The notes under the pieces were generated by a model that saw only the letters and a list, made by a program, of their open reading frames with translations, had not been told where the DNA came from and ran no database searches. A stretch of DNA of 64,000 bases, taken from Piliocolobus tephrosceles (lineage: Eukaryota > Chordata > Mammalia > Primates > Cercopithecidae). Made by a program: the position numbers and the translations under genes. Positions within the stretch are counted from its first letter, which is position 1. Every line of letters starts with the position of its first letter. Of the stretch, positions 10,741-24,900 are shown piece by piece. The DNA lies in the NCBI RefSeq assembly GCF_002776525.5, contig NC_045434.1, positions 197,364,276-197,428,275 of the forward strand, given 5' to 3'.

Positions 10741-13592
10741 CAATAACAATTATTTGTGTCTACTGGGCATTTATTCATGTTCTATGCCAGACACTGGGCT
10801 AAGAGCTTTATATGTGGAAACTCATTTAATCCTTACAATAACCTTATGAAGAAAGTACATCCGAACCCCCATTCTTCTAGGCCAGGCACAGTTGCTCACA
10901 CCTGTAATCCCAATATTTTGGGAGGCTGAGGCAGGAGGATTGGTTGAGGCCAGGAGTTCAAGACCAGCCCAGGCAACATAGTGAGACCCTGTCTCTAAAA
11001 AATAAAACGAAAACCCATTCTTCCCACTGCCCAGGTACGCTTCACTAAAAAGTGTGATGGGTGCCAGGATGCTGAGCACCTGGACTTCCCAGCTCATTCC
11101 CTAAATGCTGCACAATCAAGGTGACTGTGACCTGGGCCTAAGAGGCAGTAGTGCGCTGGCCCATCATGTCCACTCATGAAGGACATGTAGCTCCAACACA
11201 GGAGAGGTGGTTTCAGGATCAGCAAAGCAGGGAAGATGTTACAGGGTTGCCTTGTTCCCAGCATGCTGGTCACTTGTAGCAAGATGGTGTTCTATCTCTA
11301 CCTTGCTTTCTTTATCCACAAGCTATTTCTTTGCAGACTTATATGCACAATGCAGTGTTGGCAGGAGGCGTGGCTGTGAGTGCCTCATGTCACCTGATCC
11401 CTTCTCCTTGGATTGCCATGGTGCTGGGTCTTGTGGCTGGGCTGATCTCCATCGGGGGAGCCAAGTGCCTGCCGGTAAGAGACTAGACAGCTAACCCCCT
11501 CTGCTTTGGCTGAAGGCCAGCAGGATGCTGGGACCTGATGGGCCACTGTGCAGTGCACAGCTGCGTTAGGCAGGTGTTGGTGCATTCTCATGTTGGCTTC
11601 AACGCCTAGTGAGGGATCCACCCTGGCTCGGTGGTGCATTTGTTAGGATGCTGGGGAGCAGGTGACAGAACCCATTTGAGCTTGCTTGGGCATTGGGGAG
11701 AATTTGTTATAAGGCTACTGGGATGTCACAGAACTCAAGGACAGAGACTGGAGTGTTGTGGGGAGCCCAGAAGCCCCTGTTTTACTTCTTTCTTTGCTTT
11801 TCCTGAATATCTGCTTTATTCTTACTCTATAGACCTGCTTCCTCCTCTTCCACCCCACATGGTGGGGTGTAGTTTTTGCTTCAGGAAAGCAGCCTGGTGG
11901 AATCTCTTGGCCCCAATCCCAAATTCTCTGGAGAAGGGGCTCTTTGGTTTAACTTGGATAATGTTGTCTTCAGCTGGGGGTGGGCACATCGTGCATACAT
12001 GGCTGCTGCCAGGGAACCATGTGGATGGTGTGAGAGGAGCAGCACCCAGAAGAGGGGGTGCTGGGCGGATGTCCAGGTCGTGTCCACTTCTGATTGTTTA
12101 ATTCTTCTTCTAAGTTGATGGATCTTTCTTCAATACTCAGCAAATCCTGATCATTCCAGAATAGTTCATTATAGCCAATTGGTTATAATGTGCTTCTCTA
12201 AGGTTATAATGTGTGTCCCTAAATATTTAGGGACAACAAATCTTCATGGGTTTGAAGACTTGATGGTGGAAAAGGGAATATAGTTTTGAAGGCTGGATTT
12301 TGATGAACAGTGATTATTCAGGGAGTCCATTTCAACCTAAAATTAGGAAAAACTGGCTGAGCGCAGTGGCTCACACCTGTAATCCCAGCACTTTGGGAGG
12401 CCGACACGGGCAGATCGCCTGAGGTCAGGAGTTCAAGACCAGCCTGGTCAACATGGTGAAACCCATCTCTACTAAAAGTACAAAAATTAGCCAGGCATGG
12501 TAGCGGGCACCTGTCATCTTAGCTACTTGGGAGGCTGAGATGCAAGAATCACTTGAACCTGGGAGACAGAGGTTGCAGTGAGCCGACATCGTGCCACTGC
12601 ACTCCAGCATGGACGACAGAGCAAGACTGTGTCTCAAAAAAAAAAAAAAAGTGTTTTATATACACATTGGAATATTATTTAGCCATAAAGAGAATGAAAT
12701 CCTGTCATTTGCAGCAACATGGATGGAACTGGAGGCCATTAAAAAATAAAATAAAATCAATAAGGAAAAACTGATCAATAGTTTGATTTGACCAAAACCA
12801 GGGCAAATCTGATTTTCATCTTTGCAAGGGGAACGAATTTCTTTTATCTCCTCTGGCTTTGAAATCCTGAAATGAAAGGAGGAAGGGCAGAAAAAAGAAC
12901 ACATAGCAAGTTATCATCAGGCTCAGTGCCCATCACGTTCCCTGAGCCTGTTTCCTTGACTTCATCACTGGCAGGACTATTCAAAGATGATTCACTCATT
13001 CATCCATATATTCATTCATTCATCATTCCTTTATTCAACACATACGTTTTAACACTCATCCTGCTTTTCAAGCTATAGTTTAGTGAGGGAAATGGATAAA
13101 CACAATACAGTGTGAGAATAGCTACAGGGCACATCTAAGCTAGCCTGGGATGGGTCCGGAAGTGCTTCCCGGAGCAGAGGAAACAGTTGACAGCCAAGTG
13201 TTGACAGAGAAGTAGTATTAGCCAGGCAGAGACATGGGGGATGTATTCCAGGCAGAAGGAACAGTGTGTATTAAAGGTTATTGGTAAGAAGAGTGTGTGG
13301 CCCAACCAGGAAACAGACATTCTAAAGGCATAGGGTCCACCCAGGAGCATGGTGGACCCAGATCCCTGAAAGATGGGAGGTGCTCAGGCACACTTCCAAG
13401 GCTAGTTGAGGAGTCTGGATTTTTATTCTTTTTTTTTTTTTGAGATGGAGTCTAGTTCTCTCACCCAGGCTGGAGTACAGTGGCACAATCTGGCTCACTG
13501 AAGCCTCCACCTCCTGGGTTCAAGTGATTCTCCTACCTCAGCCTCCTGAGTAGCTGGGATTACAGGTGCCCAACACCACGCCTGGCTAATTC

Positions 13593-13633
<41 letters not shown>

Positions 13634-16600
13634 GTTGTTGTTGTTTTTTGAGACGGAGTCTCGCTCTGTTGCCCAGGCTGAAGTGCAGTGGCGCGATCTC
13701 GGCTCACTGCAAGCTCCGCCTCCCGGGTTCACGCCATTCTCCTGCCTCAGCCTCCTGAGTAGCTGGGACTACAGGTGTCCACCACCATGCCCAGCGAATT
13801 TTTTGTGTTTTTAGTAGAGACGGAGTTTTGCCATGTTGGACATGCTGGTCTTGAACTCCCGACTTCAGGTGATCCACCCACTTCGGCCTCCCAAAGTGGT
13901 GGGATTACAGGCTTGAGCCACCACGCCCGACCTGGATTTTTATTCTGAAGACTAATGGGGATTCTAAGGAAGGAACCAGCCTGATTGAATTTGCATTTGT
14001 GTCCACATCTGCTGGCTCACGGCTGTGTGGGAGGCTGAGTGATGGGGAGGAAGGATTACTGAATGGGGATCTGGAGGTGTGGCCTCATGCTTTGTTTCTA
14101 ACCAGCTGTGTTGTCTTTGGGATGGTGCTTAAATTTGGGCTAGACCAGTGGGTCTCGGTCACCCCCCAGGGGACATCTGATAATGTCTGGAGGCATTCTT
14201 GGTTGACACAGTGGGGTGGGGGCTGCTACTGGCAGCTAGTGGGGAGAGACCAGGGATGCTGCCTAACATCCCACAGTGCACAGGGCAGCCCCCACCACAA
14301 GGAACTATCAGCTGAAACTGTGCCTAGTGCCTACACTGGACCCTTGCTACTCAAAGTGTGGCCCGTGGACCAGCAGCATTGGCATCACCTGGGACCTTGT
14401 TAGAAATGCTCTTAGACCCACCCCACATCCACTAGAGCCCACTGTTCATTTCAACAAACTCCCCGACGATGTGAGTGCACGTTCAATCTGAGAAGGGCTT
14501 CTTTGAGGTGAGCCTTAGTGCCCATCCACCTTTGGTGGCCCCGGATGCCAAGGGTGTGTGAAAGGGGTGGGTAGGGAATATGGGTCTCACCTGCCAATCT
14601 GCTTATATTAACATTTGTCCACAGGTGTGTTTTAACCGAGTGCTGGGGATTCACGAGAGCCACAGCGTGCACTACACCTTCGGCTTGCCGGGTCTGCTTG
14701 GAGAGATCGCCTACATTGTGCTGATGGCGCTTCATGTTGTCTGGGCCAGCAGTAACATGTGGGTCACTGGGCTTACCCCCCATCCCCTTAACACTCCCCT
14801 CCAACTCAGGAAGAAATGTGCGCAGAGTCCTTAGCTGGGACGTGTGCATTCAGGGCCAGGTGCTCAGTTGGCTTCAGTAAATGTTTGTTGGCTGATTTAT
14901 TCAGAAATTCTGCCCAGCCCCTACCTTGGATGGATTTATCACCTCTCCAGGCCACCTCTTCTTTCCAAATGGGGCAGCCTAGGTGTAGGACAAAGATGCG
15001 AAATCTGAGACCCCACAAAGACAGAGCAGGTCAAATAGGCCCAAGCCAATTAAGACTGTGGTTCAGGTCATGATGCAGAGCTTTGCTGTGGACCTGCTCC
15101 CACTGCGTACTAGCTGGGCATGCGGCTTAACCTTTCTCGGCCTCAGTCACCCCATTGTAAATGGAGATAATGATACTATCTCCCCTCATAGGGCTGTTGG
15201 GATGCTACTGGATTTATAAGCGAATGCAGGAACATGCGAAGCACAGCCCATCCCTGAGGCCCAGAGAGGGGTGGACCTTGGCTGAGGTCTCACTGTGAGG
15301 TGGGAATGTGGGCCTCCAGACCAGAGGGAGGTCCTGTGGCCCCTAGACAGTGGACAGCAATGGTCAGTTTGACACACCAGAGCCCTGGCCATTGCCTCCT
15401 GGATGTTGTGTGAATATTTTCTGGACATGGCTTATATAAAATGAAAAAGTGAATTGGGTGCGATATAGGGATAGATTTTTAGAGATGAACTGATAGCATG
15501 ATGATAATCATATTCACTGATATCATTTACTACTGTTATTGACTGCTTTATAAGTGTTGGGCATTAGGCTAAAAACCATTATATGCATGATCTCCTTGAA
15601 TTCTCAAAACTGCCTACTGAGGTAATCTCAGACTCTAAGAAATGATATTTAGGAGAAGTTATCTGCCCAAGATCACTCGGTTGGAACCTGGCTGTAAAAA
15701 GGGCTGAAGCAGGTGATGAGGAGCTGATGTGTTTGGAGGTGTCTCAGGGAAATCATGGAGGTGCTGGGGTTCCTTCCGGTTCTTGGATGCCTTATACAGA
15801 GATAACCGTAGCCCCAAATTATAGGGATCGCATAACAATGGGTGAGACATCCTTGCTTGGGGTGAGGAGGGGATGACCTGTGTGAAGCAAGGCGCCTCTG
15901 TAATGGGTTCCAGTGATGTGTCTGCCACTGTCTTAATAACTGTGCAATTCTAAGCAGAACCTTTCCTCCCTCTGGGCCTGAGAGTTCCCCTCTGTAAGGT
16001 GAGGACTTGACCTAGCAAGGTCCCACTCGGATGCCTGTAGAGAACAGGCAGGGGAGGTTAGAAAAAAAAAGCCCATGAAGGAAGGGAGCTCTTCAGCTCG
16101 CACCCACCATCACAGTGCAGGGACCCAGGCTCAGTGTTGCCAGATCCGATGACTTCTCAAGAGAAGCTTGAAATCTAGAGTTTTGCATGGGCTCTCCCAA
16201 GTACTGGCAGAAAATTCAAGATTGTTAGTAACACTGTGTGGCTAAATTCTGCTTGTGGGCTGTCTAGATCCCCAATTCTGTGATTCTGTGGTTCTCTGGA
16301 AGCATTGGTTCTCCACAGCGCCTGCTTCACCTGGAAGCTTGTTAGAAATGCAAGCTCTATCTATGGCCCCACCTCAGACCTACCCAATCAGAAATCTGGG
16401 GGTGGGACCTAGCAGTTCATGTTTTAATAAGCCTCACAGGTGTTCTCTTGCAAGCTCAAGTTTTAGAACCACTGACCTATAGCCAAAAAAGAAAAAACCG
16501 ATCAGTGGTTTGCTGGTAAAGGATTAATTTAACAACTGGCTCTCCAAGAAGATAAAGCCTTGATTGGTAACACTTGCAATTTCTATGGTACAAACGCTTC

Positions 16601-18957
16601 CCACATGACTGAGTTCAAGTTGTCAAGGAGACATCACTGCACATGGACTTGGGAAGAGATGAGAACAATCAGCCCACTGAGCCTATGGGAACTGGCTCCA
16701 GCACATCTCTGCAAGTCAACTCTCATCAGGGTGAGTGAGTTGAGGACCAAGAAGCAGTTATCCTCTTGCCTTTGCAGGACGCAGGCAAAGGGAAGGGCAC
16801 AGTGACAGTGATGATCTCTCATCCAGAGGCCTTTGGTCTGCTGAGAGTAAAAGGTGTGGGCTTCACCAGTCGTGAAGCCAGCCTTGCAGCCTTAGTCATG
16901 GTACTCAAACTCTCTAAATCTCAGTTTTCTATCTGTAAAATGAGAAAATAAGACCTATGTCACAGGGTTGCTGTGCAGATTTAGCAACAGAACATAGCCC
17001 CTTTCTCTATGATGAGTGATGCTGCATCAGTATGAGGACATCTCTATGTAATGGAAAGACGGAGAGAGGATTAAGGGCAAAGTCAGAACACTTAATAGGA
17101 ACTGTGGATTAGCTACTTGGTGGCATTGGGCAAGTCAGTTGACTTTGCATTAATTCCACAAACAATATTCCCCAATTTCCTATTCAGATGAGCATATGTG
17201 ATTGAGTCAGATGCGGTGATCAGAGCCAGGATGGAGCATTTCTCACAAACTGTGGGATTTTTAAGTGATGGGAAGGCACACTGAAATGGTATTGAATCAT
17301 GCAGTGCAGATACTCTTTTTCAGTTCTCAATCCTCTGATTACATCAGGGAGAAAAGAAAGTTCCCACTTGGGCTGAGAATCTCTGCACCCTTCTAGCTCT
17401 TGTTAACCACTCTTTTGAATAGCAGAGAAAACCTCAGGTTGCCATATCTGGGAGAGATTCTAGCAACATTTTGTTTTCATTATATCTCTTTTTACAGCTA
17501 CCTCCCATTTCCCTTCCATTTTAAGCTAGTAACACAGTTTTCTTTTAAATTCATTTATTTAAATGTAAAAATAAGTCTATTTGGAGAAAAAAAAATTTTA
17601 AATAGCATCTCTGGAATGCCAATATGGCTAAATTCATGAATGTTGTCCTCAAATGATGAAATCTGGGAAGCATCTGGCCAAGCTTTGTGGACAGGCCTGC
17701 CTAGTTTGAATCCCAAGAGCTACCCATTCCAAGCCACAAAACATTGGAATTCTTGGTTCACTTCCCTAACCTGAACTTGCCCCCTGTGAGATAGGGACAC
17801 TAATAGCTCACTCACAGGGCTGCTGTGAGGACATGTGTTGAGTGAGGTCTGGCCAGGGAAGACCCCGTGCAGGGTGACTGTTATCATGGTGATGGATTTC
17901 TGCTTCATTCATTTCTTTTTCCAGACAGCATCATATAGAATGAGTTGTGGGATGGCAGTCAGCAGGCTTGGGTTTATCCTTTATTCTGCCACTTATTACT
18001 TAAAAAACAACAAAAAACAACCCCAACTTATATAGTATAAGCTATATCTAGAAAAGTGCAGATATCATACAAGTACCATTTGATGAATCTTCTGATATCC
18101 CTATGTAACCAACACCCAGAACCTCTTCATGTCTCATTCTAGGATAACCACTAACCTGACTTCTAACAGCAGCAGTCGGTTTTGTCTGTTTTTGTACATT
18201 ATATATGTGATGGTTTGGATGTGTCCCCCAAATTTCATGTGCTGTAAACTTAATCCTTCAATTCATATGTTGATGGTATTTGGAGGAAGGGCCTTTGTAT
18301 GATGGGACTGGTGACTAATAAGAAGAGAAAGAGAAATCTGAGCTGGCATGCTCTTGCCCTCTCACCGTGTGATGACTTCTCCATGTTACGATGCAGCAAG
18401 AAGGCCCTCACTGGATGGTGGCACCATGCTTTTGGACTTCCTGGCCTCCAGAACTGTGAGCTAAATAAATTTATTTTCTTTATAATCACCCAGTTTGATA
18501 TTTTGTCATAGCAACAGAAAATGGACAAAGAAACAAAATTAATGCAAGAAGTAAAGTTTTTGCTGTAACAGATTCCCGAAAATGTGGAAGTGGCTTTGGA
18601 ACTGGGTGATGGGAATGGGTTGGAAGAGTTTTGAGCAGGCTAGAAAAAGCCTGTATTGTCAAGAATGGAGCTTAGGCCAGGCATGGTGGGTCAAGCTTGC
18701 AATCCCAGCATTTTGGGAGGCTGAAGCAGGAGGATCAACTGAGGTCAGGAGTTTGAGACCAGCCTGGCTAACATGGTGAAACCCCGTTTCTACTAAAAAT
18801 ACAAAAAATTAGCTGGGCGTGGTAGTGCACACCTGTAATCCCAGCTATTCAGGAGACTGAAGCAGGAGAATCACTTGAACCTGGGAGGCAGAGGTTGCAG
18901 TGAGCTGAGATCGCACCATTGCACTCCAGCTTGGGCAACAAGAGTGAAACTCCATCT

Positions 18958-18988
<31 letters not shown>

Positions 18989-21900
18989 GCATTAAAGACA
19001 GTTCTGCAGTTCTGGTGAGGGCTTAAAAGAAGACCCCAGAACTAGGGAAAGTCTGGAGCTTCTTAATGGTTACTTAAGTCAATGAGATCAGAATGCTGAT
19101 AGAAATGTGACTGATAAAGGCCATTCTGATGAGGTCTCAGATAGAACTGAAGAACCGCGTGTTGGAAACTGGAGCAAAGGTCATCCTTTTTATAAAGAAG
19201 CAAAGTTCTTAGCTGAACTTCATCTGTGCCAGAGTGATTTACGGAAGGCAGAAAATTGTGTAGGTCAGCCATGTTGTAGAGAATGAAAGAACATTTTCAG
19301 CTGAGAAAACAAACTGAGGATGTGACCAAGCTATCGATTGATAAGAAAATTACTACACATAGAACAAAGCCAGAGGCTGTTCATCAGGACAAGGGAGAAA
19401 AACTCCAAAGGCATTTCAGAGATCTTCAAGGGCTGCCCCTCCCATTACTGGCCCAGAGTTCTAAGAGGGCAGAATGGTTTGGAATGACCAGCTGCTGCCC
19501 AGGGCTGCCTTGGTCTCTGCTCCCTACATTCTGGTGCAGCATTCCTCAGCCATCCCAGCTGTGGCTCAAGTGGCCCCAGGTGTGATGTGGAAGGTAAAAG
19601 TCATAAACCTTGGCAGCATCCACATGGCACTAATTTTGAAGGTGTGCAGAATGCAAAAGCTGAGGGGGCATTGCCTTCTTCTACCTATATTTCAAAGGAT
19701 GCTGTGAACAGCCACCACAGAGAGCCCCCTAGCAGAGCAGTGTCTAGTGGAGCTACAAGGGTGGGGCCGCTGCCAATTCCCCAGAACGGTAGAGCTATCA
19801 TAGTGCAATGCCAGCTTGGGAGAACTGCAGGCATGAGACTCCAACCTGTGAGAACTGCAGCATGGGCAGAGCCCAGCAAAACCACAGGGGCAGGGCTCCC
19901 CAATGGGGGTCCAAATTTCATAGTGTGCCCAGGAGGTGGCACATAGAGTAAAAGATCATTCTGAAGGTTTAAGGTTTAATGTTGTTCTCTATGTTGGGTT
20001 TTGTACTTTCTTGGAACCAGTTACCCTTTTTTCCTTGCCTCTTTTTCCTTTTAGAATGGGAATGTCTGTCCTATGCCTGTTCCACTGTTGTATTTTGGAA
20101 GTAGATAACTTGTTTTGATTTTACAGTCTCACAGCCAGAGGGAATCTCCCATAATGAATTGTACCTTAAGTCTCACCCACATCTGATTTAGATGAGACCA
20201 TAGACTTTGGACTTTTGAGTTGGTGCTGGAACAAGTTAAGACTTTGGGGGTTATCTAAATGTGGTGTTTCATGCCTGTAATCCCAGTGATTTGGGAGGCC
20301 GAGGTGGGAGGATTGCTTGAGCCCAGGAGTTCAAGACCAGCCTGGGCAACATAGTGAGACCTGTCTCTACAAAAAATAAAATTAAAAAAATTAGCCAGGC
20401 ATTGCGGCATGTGCCTGTAGTTCTAGTTACTTAGGAAGCTGAGGTGAGAGGATCACTTGAGCCCAGGAGTTTGAGGCTGCAGCGAGCTATGGTCATGCCA
20501 CTGCATTCCAGCTAGGGCAACAGAGTGAGATTCTGTCTCTACAAATAAAATTAACTAAATGTAACTGGATATGGTGGCACACATCTGTGGTCCTAGCTAC
20601 TCAGGAGGCTGAGACAGGAGAATTACTTGAGCCCAGGAGTTTGAGGCTGCAGTGAGCTATGATCATGCCACTGCATTCCAACCTGGATGATAGAGTGAAA
20701 TCCCATCTCTAAAAACAAAACTTTGGGGCTATTGAGATGAATTTTGCATGTGAGAAGGACATGCATTTTGGGGGCTGGGGCAGAATGCTATAGTTTGAAT
20801 GCATCCCTCAAATTTCATCTGTTGGAAACTTAATCTCTAAATTCATGTGTTGATGAAATTGGAGGTGAGGTCTTTGGGAGGTAACTAGGATTAGATAAAG
20901 TTATCAGGGTGGGGCCCCTGTGATGAGACTGGTGGCTTACAAGAGGAAGAGAGGGCCGGGCACGGTGGCTCACGCCTGTAATCTCAGCACTTTGGGAGGC
21001 CGAGACTGGCGGATCATGAGGTCAGGAGATCGAGACCATCCTGACTAACACGGTGAAACCCCGTCTCTACTAAAAATACAAAAATTAGCCGGGCACTGTG
21101 GTGGGCGCCTGTAGTCCCAGCTACACAGGAGGCTGAGGCAGGAGAATGGCGTGAACCTGGGAGGTGGAGCTTGCAGTGAGTGGAGATCGCGCCACCGCAC
21201 TCCAGCCTGGGCAACAGAGTGAGACTCCGTCTCAAAAAAAAAAAAAAAAAAAAGAGGAAGAGAGACCTGAGCTGACATGCTCTTGCCCTCTTGCCATATG
21301 ATACCCTCTGCCATGTTATGGCACAAGAAGAAGGTCCTCAACAGATGCCAGCAGCATGCTCTTGGACTTCCCAGCCTCCAGAACCATGAGCTATATATAC
21401 TTATTTTATAAATTACCCATTCTGTGGTATTCTGTTACAGCAACAGAAAATGAACTGAGATAATATACGTGGACTCATACAGTAAGTCTGTGCTTTTGTA
21501 TGCTTTTTTACTCAACATTGTAGTTGTGAGATTCATCCAGGTTGTTAAGCATTGCTGTACCCTTTTTCCACTGGGATATAGTGTTGTGTCATGCTTTGGT
21601 CTTAATTTATAAAGGTGACTGAGTGACATTTTCTTCCAGTATTATTGGAAGGAAAGTTTTGTTGTTCACAGTTCCCCTGTAAACAAGAGGCAGAACACAT
21701 CATGCAGGGCCACACAAAACTGTATCACCCAGGGACCAGGCAGCAGAAGGAGAGGGGGAACTGGGACTATGCCTGTATGAAAAAGAGTGGTGGGAGAGTA
21801 ACTGGGTGAGGGCATCCACTAATGGCCAGGAAGTGAAAACACTTACGTTGGAGTTTGTAGCTGAGGGGTTTATGAGTTTCCCATGCCTGAGAAAGCTGAC

Positions 21901-24900
21901 TTGCAAGAAAATGAGATAAACAACTTTGGCCATTAGTGTGGCCCTGTGATAAATGAATGCCAAATAGACAAATAGAGAATCTGAGAAAAGATAGTTGGAA
22001 CAAGTGTGCCATTGTGTGAATACAGCAGAATTTATTTATCCATTATTGAGGAAGATTTGGGTAGTTTCCAGTTTGGAGCTATTAGGAATATTCTAGTATT
22101 GCTCCTATGAACATTCTAGCACTTTTATTTTTGGAACACACGAATGCACTTCCATTAATTATATGCCTAGAAGTGAAATTGTTGAATTATACAGTATTCA
22201 CACAGTCAGCTTTAGTGGCTACTGCTAAACAATTTTCTCTAGTACTTTGTGCCAATCTAATCCCCAGTAGTATATACAGAAGCTCCTTTTACTCCACATT
22301 TTGCTAACACTTGGTGTTTTCCTGCTTTATGATTAGTCATTTAGGAATCAAACCTGTTGCTCAAATTTTGCTATCTCTAATAACCAACTAAACGGAGCAC
22401 TTTTCATCTGATTTTGGACAGCTGAATCTTTTCTTATGAAATGTCTATTCAAGTTAGTTTGCCCATTTTCTATGGTGGTGGTTGGTCTTTTTCTTATTGA
22501 TTTGTAGGAATTCCTTACATATCCTGAATATGAATCCGACTTTGTGGGTTACCTTTTTCCTTCTTTCTTTCTTTTTGACAAGGAGTCTCCCTCTGTCACC
22601 CAGGCTGGGATGCAGTGGCGCTAGCTCACTGCAACCTCTGCCTCCCAGGTTTAAGCAATTCTCATGCTTCAGCCTCCTGAGTAGCTTAGATTACAGGCAC
22701 ATGCCACCATGCCCAGCTAACTTTTGTATAGATGAAATAATTTTTGGTAGAGACAGGGTTTTGCCATGTTGGCCAGGCTGATCTTTGGCCTCAACTTTGG
22801 CCCACCTTGGCCTCCCAGAGTCCCAGGATTACAGGTGTGAGCCACTGCGCCCAGCCCACCTTTTACTTTCTTAATGGTGTCTTTTGAACAAGAGAGGTTC
22901 TTAATTTTAATATAGTCCAATTTATCATTGTTCCCTTTATGTTTAGTTCTTTTATGTCCTGTTTAAGAATTTTTGCAGCTGGCGTGGTGGCTCATGCCTG
23001 TAATTTCAGCACTTTGGGAGACTGAGGCGGGCAGATCACGAGGTCAAGAGATCAAGATCATCCTGGCCAACATGGTGAAACCCCATCCCTACTAAATATA
23101 CAAAAAATTAGCTGGGCATGGTGGCTGACTCATGCCTGTAGTCTCAGCTACTTGGGAGGCTGAGGCGGGAGAATAGCTTGAACCTGGGAGGCAGAGGTTG
23201 CAGTGAGCTGAGATCGCGCCACTGCACTCCAGCCTGGTGACAGAGCAAGACTCCAACTCAAGAAAAAAAAAAAAGAAATTTTGCAAGGTCATGCAGATGT
23301 CCCCCTGAATTTTTTCTAAAAATCACTTAATATTAGATCAATGAATTGAGTAATTGACTCCATTTTTCAGTCATTCAATAAACATTTCCCTGAGGTTTTG
23401 ATAACCTGAACTGTGTTTGGTGCTGGGGAGGAAGCAAACTATTGAAGATATACAAAGATGGCAAAGATGAGGGCCTGGAGCTTGCCATGCGGATGGGGGG
23501 ATGGCTGCCTGAATGGTTGGGCAGGTAGTTGTTGATATCTGCACTCACTACTTGAGCAGCAGGGTGGCAACTCTTTTTATCTTTTTAATTTATTTTTCTA
23601 GTCTGAGGGTAGTTCTTTTCAATTCTCTCCACTCTCCCATGATCTTACGAAGTAGGAACTGTCATTATTTCCCCCACTTTATAAGGAACAATCAGTAAAG
23701 ACAGGTAAGATAACCAAATGACATACAAGGTGGGGTCCACCCCACCCCACAAGGCTGCAGGCTTGGGGCTTTGCTTTGTCTTAAAAATGAGAATATGAGC
23801 TGCCCACCTGTTGAGACAAGAAATAGGAAAGGCTTAAAAAACTGGCTTGTTGTGTACAACTATCCGTGGGGCTACAGTGAAGGCAGTTCCCAGGTGCAGG
23901 CTGAACCCTGGCACAATCACATTTAGCATCCAAGGGCCCCCATAATATCTTAATCTTTGAATTGAACCTCTGGGGTTGCCTTGAAGGAGAGAGGTCCTGG
24001 AAGTATGTTCAAGGGGTAAGGATGGGCAGGGGAGATGGGTCTGAAAGCCAAGCTCTACCCCACCCACCTTGCCCCAAGAGAAATAGAACCTTTATCTTTA
24101 ATTGCCTGATGAGAAAACTGGGGGCTGGCCAGACATGGTGGCTCATGCCTGTAATCCCAGCACTTTGGGAGGCTGAGGCGGGCAGATCACTTGAGGTCAG
24201 GAGTTCGAGACCGGCCGGGTCAACATGGGGAAATCCCATCTCTATTAATAATACAAAAATTAGCCAGGTATGATGGCATGTGCCTGTAGTCCCAGCTACT
24301 TGAGGCACAAGAATCGCTTGAACCTGGGGGGCAGAGGTTGCAGTGAGCCGAGATCGTGCCACTGCACTCCAGTCTGGACGACAGAGTGAGACTCCGTCTC
24401 ACAAAACAACAACAACAACAAAAAAAAGAGAGAGAGAGAAAACTGGAGGCTCTGAGAGGTTAAGGGACTTGCCCAGGGTCTTGCAGTTAGTAAGTGACAG
24501 AGCTGGCACTTGAGCTTGGGTTTTCTGACTCCTGGTCTGGTTCATTATCCACAAGGTGCTGAGAACTAAAATATGCCACAGGCGATCTTGGAATCTCCTT
24601 CCCCTCCCTCCCTCCCACATGTCTGCATGGCTTTTGGGGAAAATGACAGGGGAATGTACCAGCCAGGAAGAGGACCCTTGTTTTCCTCATGGCCCTTCCC
24701 GGCAATGGCACTACTGACACCAACAGTCCTTTTTGTCCCTGATGACCTCTGCTGCCTGATGCCCAAGTGACCACCTCTGCTTTGTCATTTCTAGGATCGG
24801 CTTCCAGGTCCTCCTCAGCACTGGGGCATTCAGCTTGGCCATGGCGATGAGTATCACATCTGGTCTCCTGACAGGTCAGTGTGAGGCCACCTTTCTTCTA

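Larger units (their letters stand above)
9362..11336 (+). other. RH: RH intron 5, 1975 bp
   Basis: Contains a MIR, a GTCTGGACAG minisatellite, a lineage-specific young Alu with a TAA microsatellite and an Alu left monomer. It is roughly 0.3 kb longer than I recall for the human intron, which the young Alu would explain. Confidence 0.8.
18207..21462 (+). mobile_element. MaLR element with two LTRs and a degraded internal region, nested in L1
   Basis: The left LTR (18207-18535, GATGGTTTGGATGTGTCCCC to AGCAACAGAAAATGGAC) and right LTR (20785-20952 plus 21255-21462) are clearly the same family. Between them lie 2.2 kb with MaLR-internal landmarks (AATGTGGAAGTGGCTTTGGA, ACTGGGTGATGGGAATGGG). Inside are an Alu (18674-18982), an AluJ plus an extra Alu monomer (20252-20717), and an AluY in the right LTR. 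There is no coding capacity. This is an ancient LTR retrotransposon of the ERVL-MaLR class. Confidence 0.8.
21463..23330 (-). repeat. L1M fragment, right part, with two Alus inside
   Basis: Antisense L1 landmarks: GTGAGATTCATCCAGGTTG, TTGCCCATTTTCTATGGTGG, TTTTTCTTATTGATTTGTAG, CTTAATGGTGTCTTTTGAAC, TTATGTCCTGTTTAAGAAT. The stretch 21655-22015 inside does not match and may be another insertion. Confidence 0.75.

Noticed and set aside
11631..12101. 156-codon frame in RH intron 6
   Set aside because: Not bounded by splice sites in phase with RH, no recognisable domain; most likely chance.
19283..19946. Overlapping frames of 77-119 codons in the MaLR interior
   Set aside because: They lie in the degraded internal region of an old LTR element in several frames; no protease, RT or other motif is visible.
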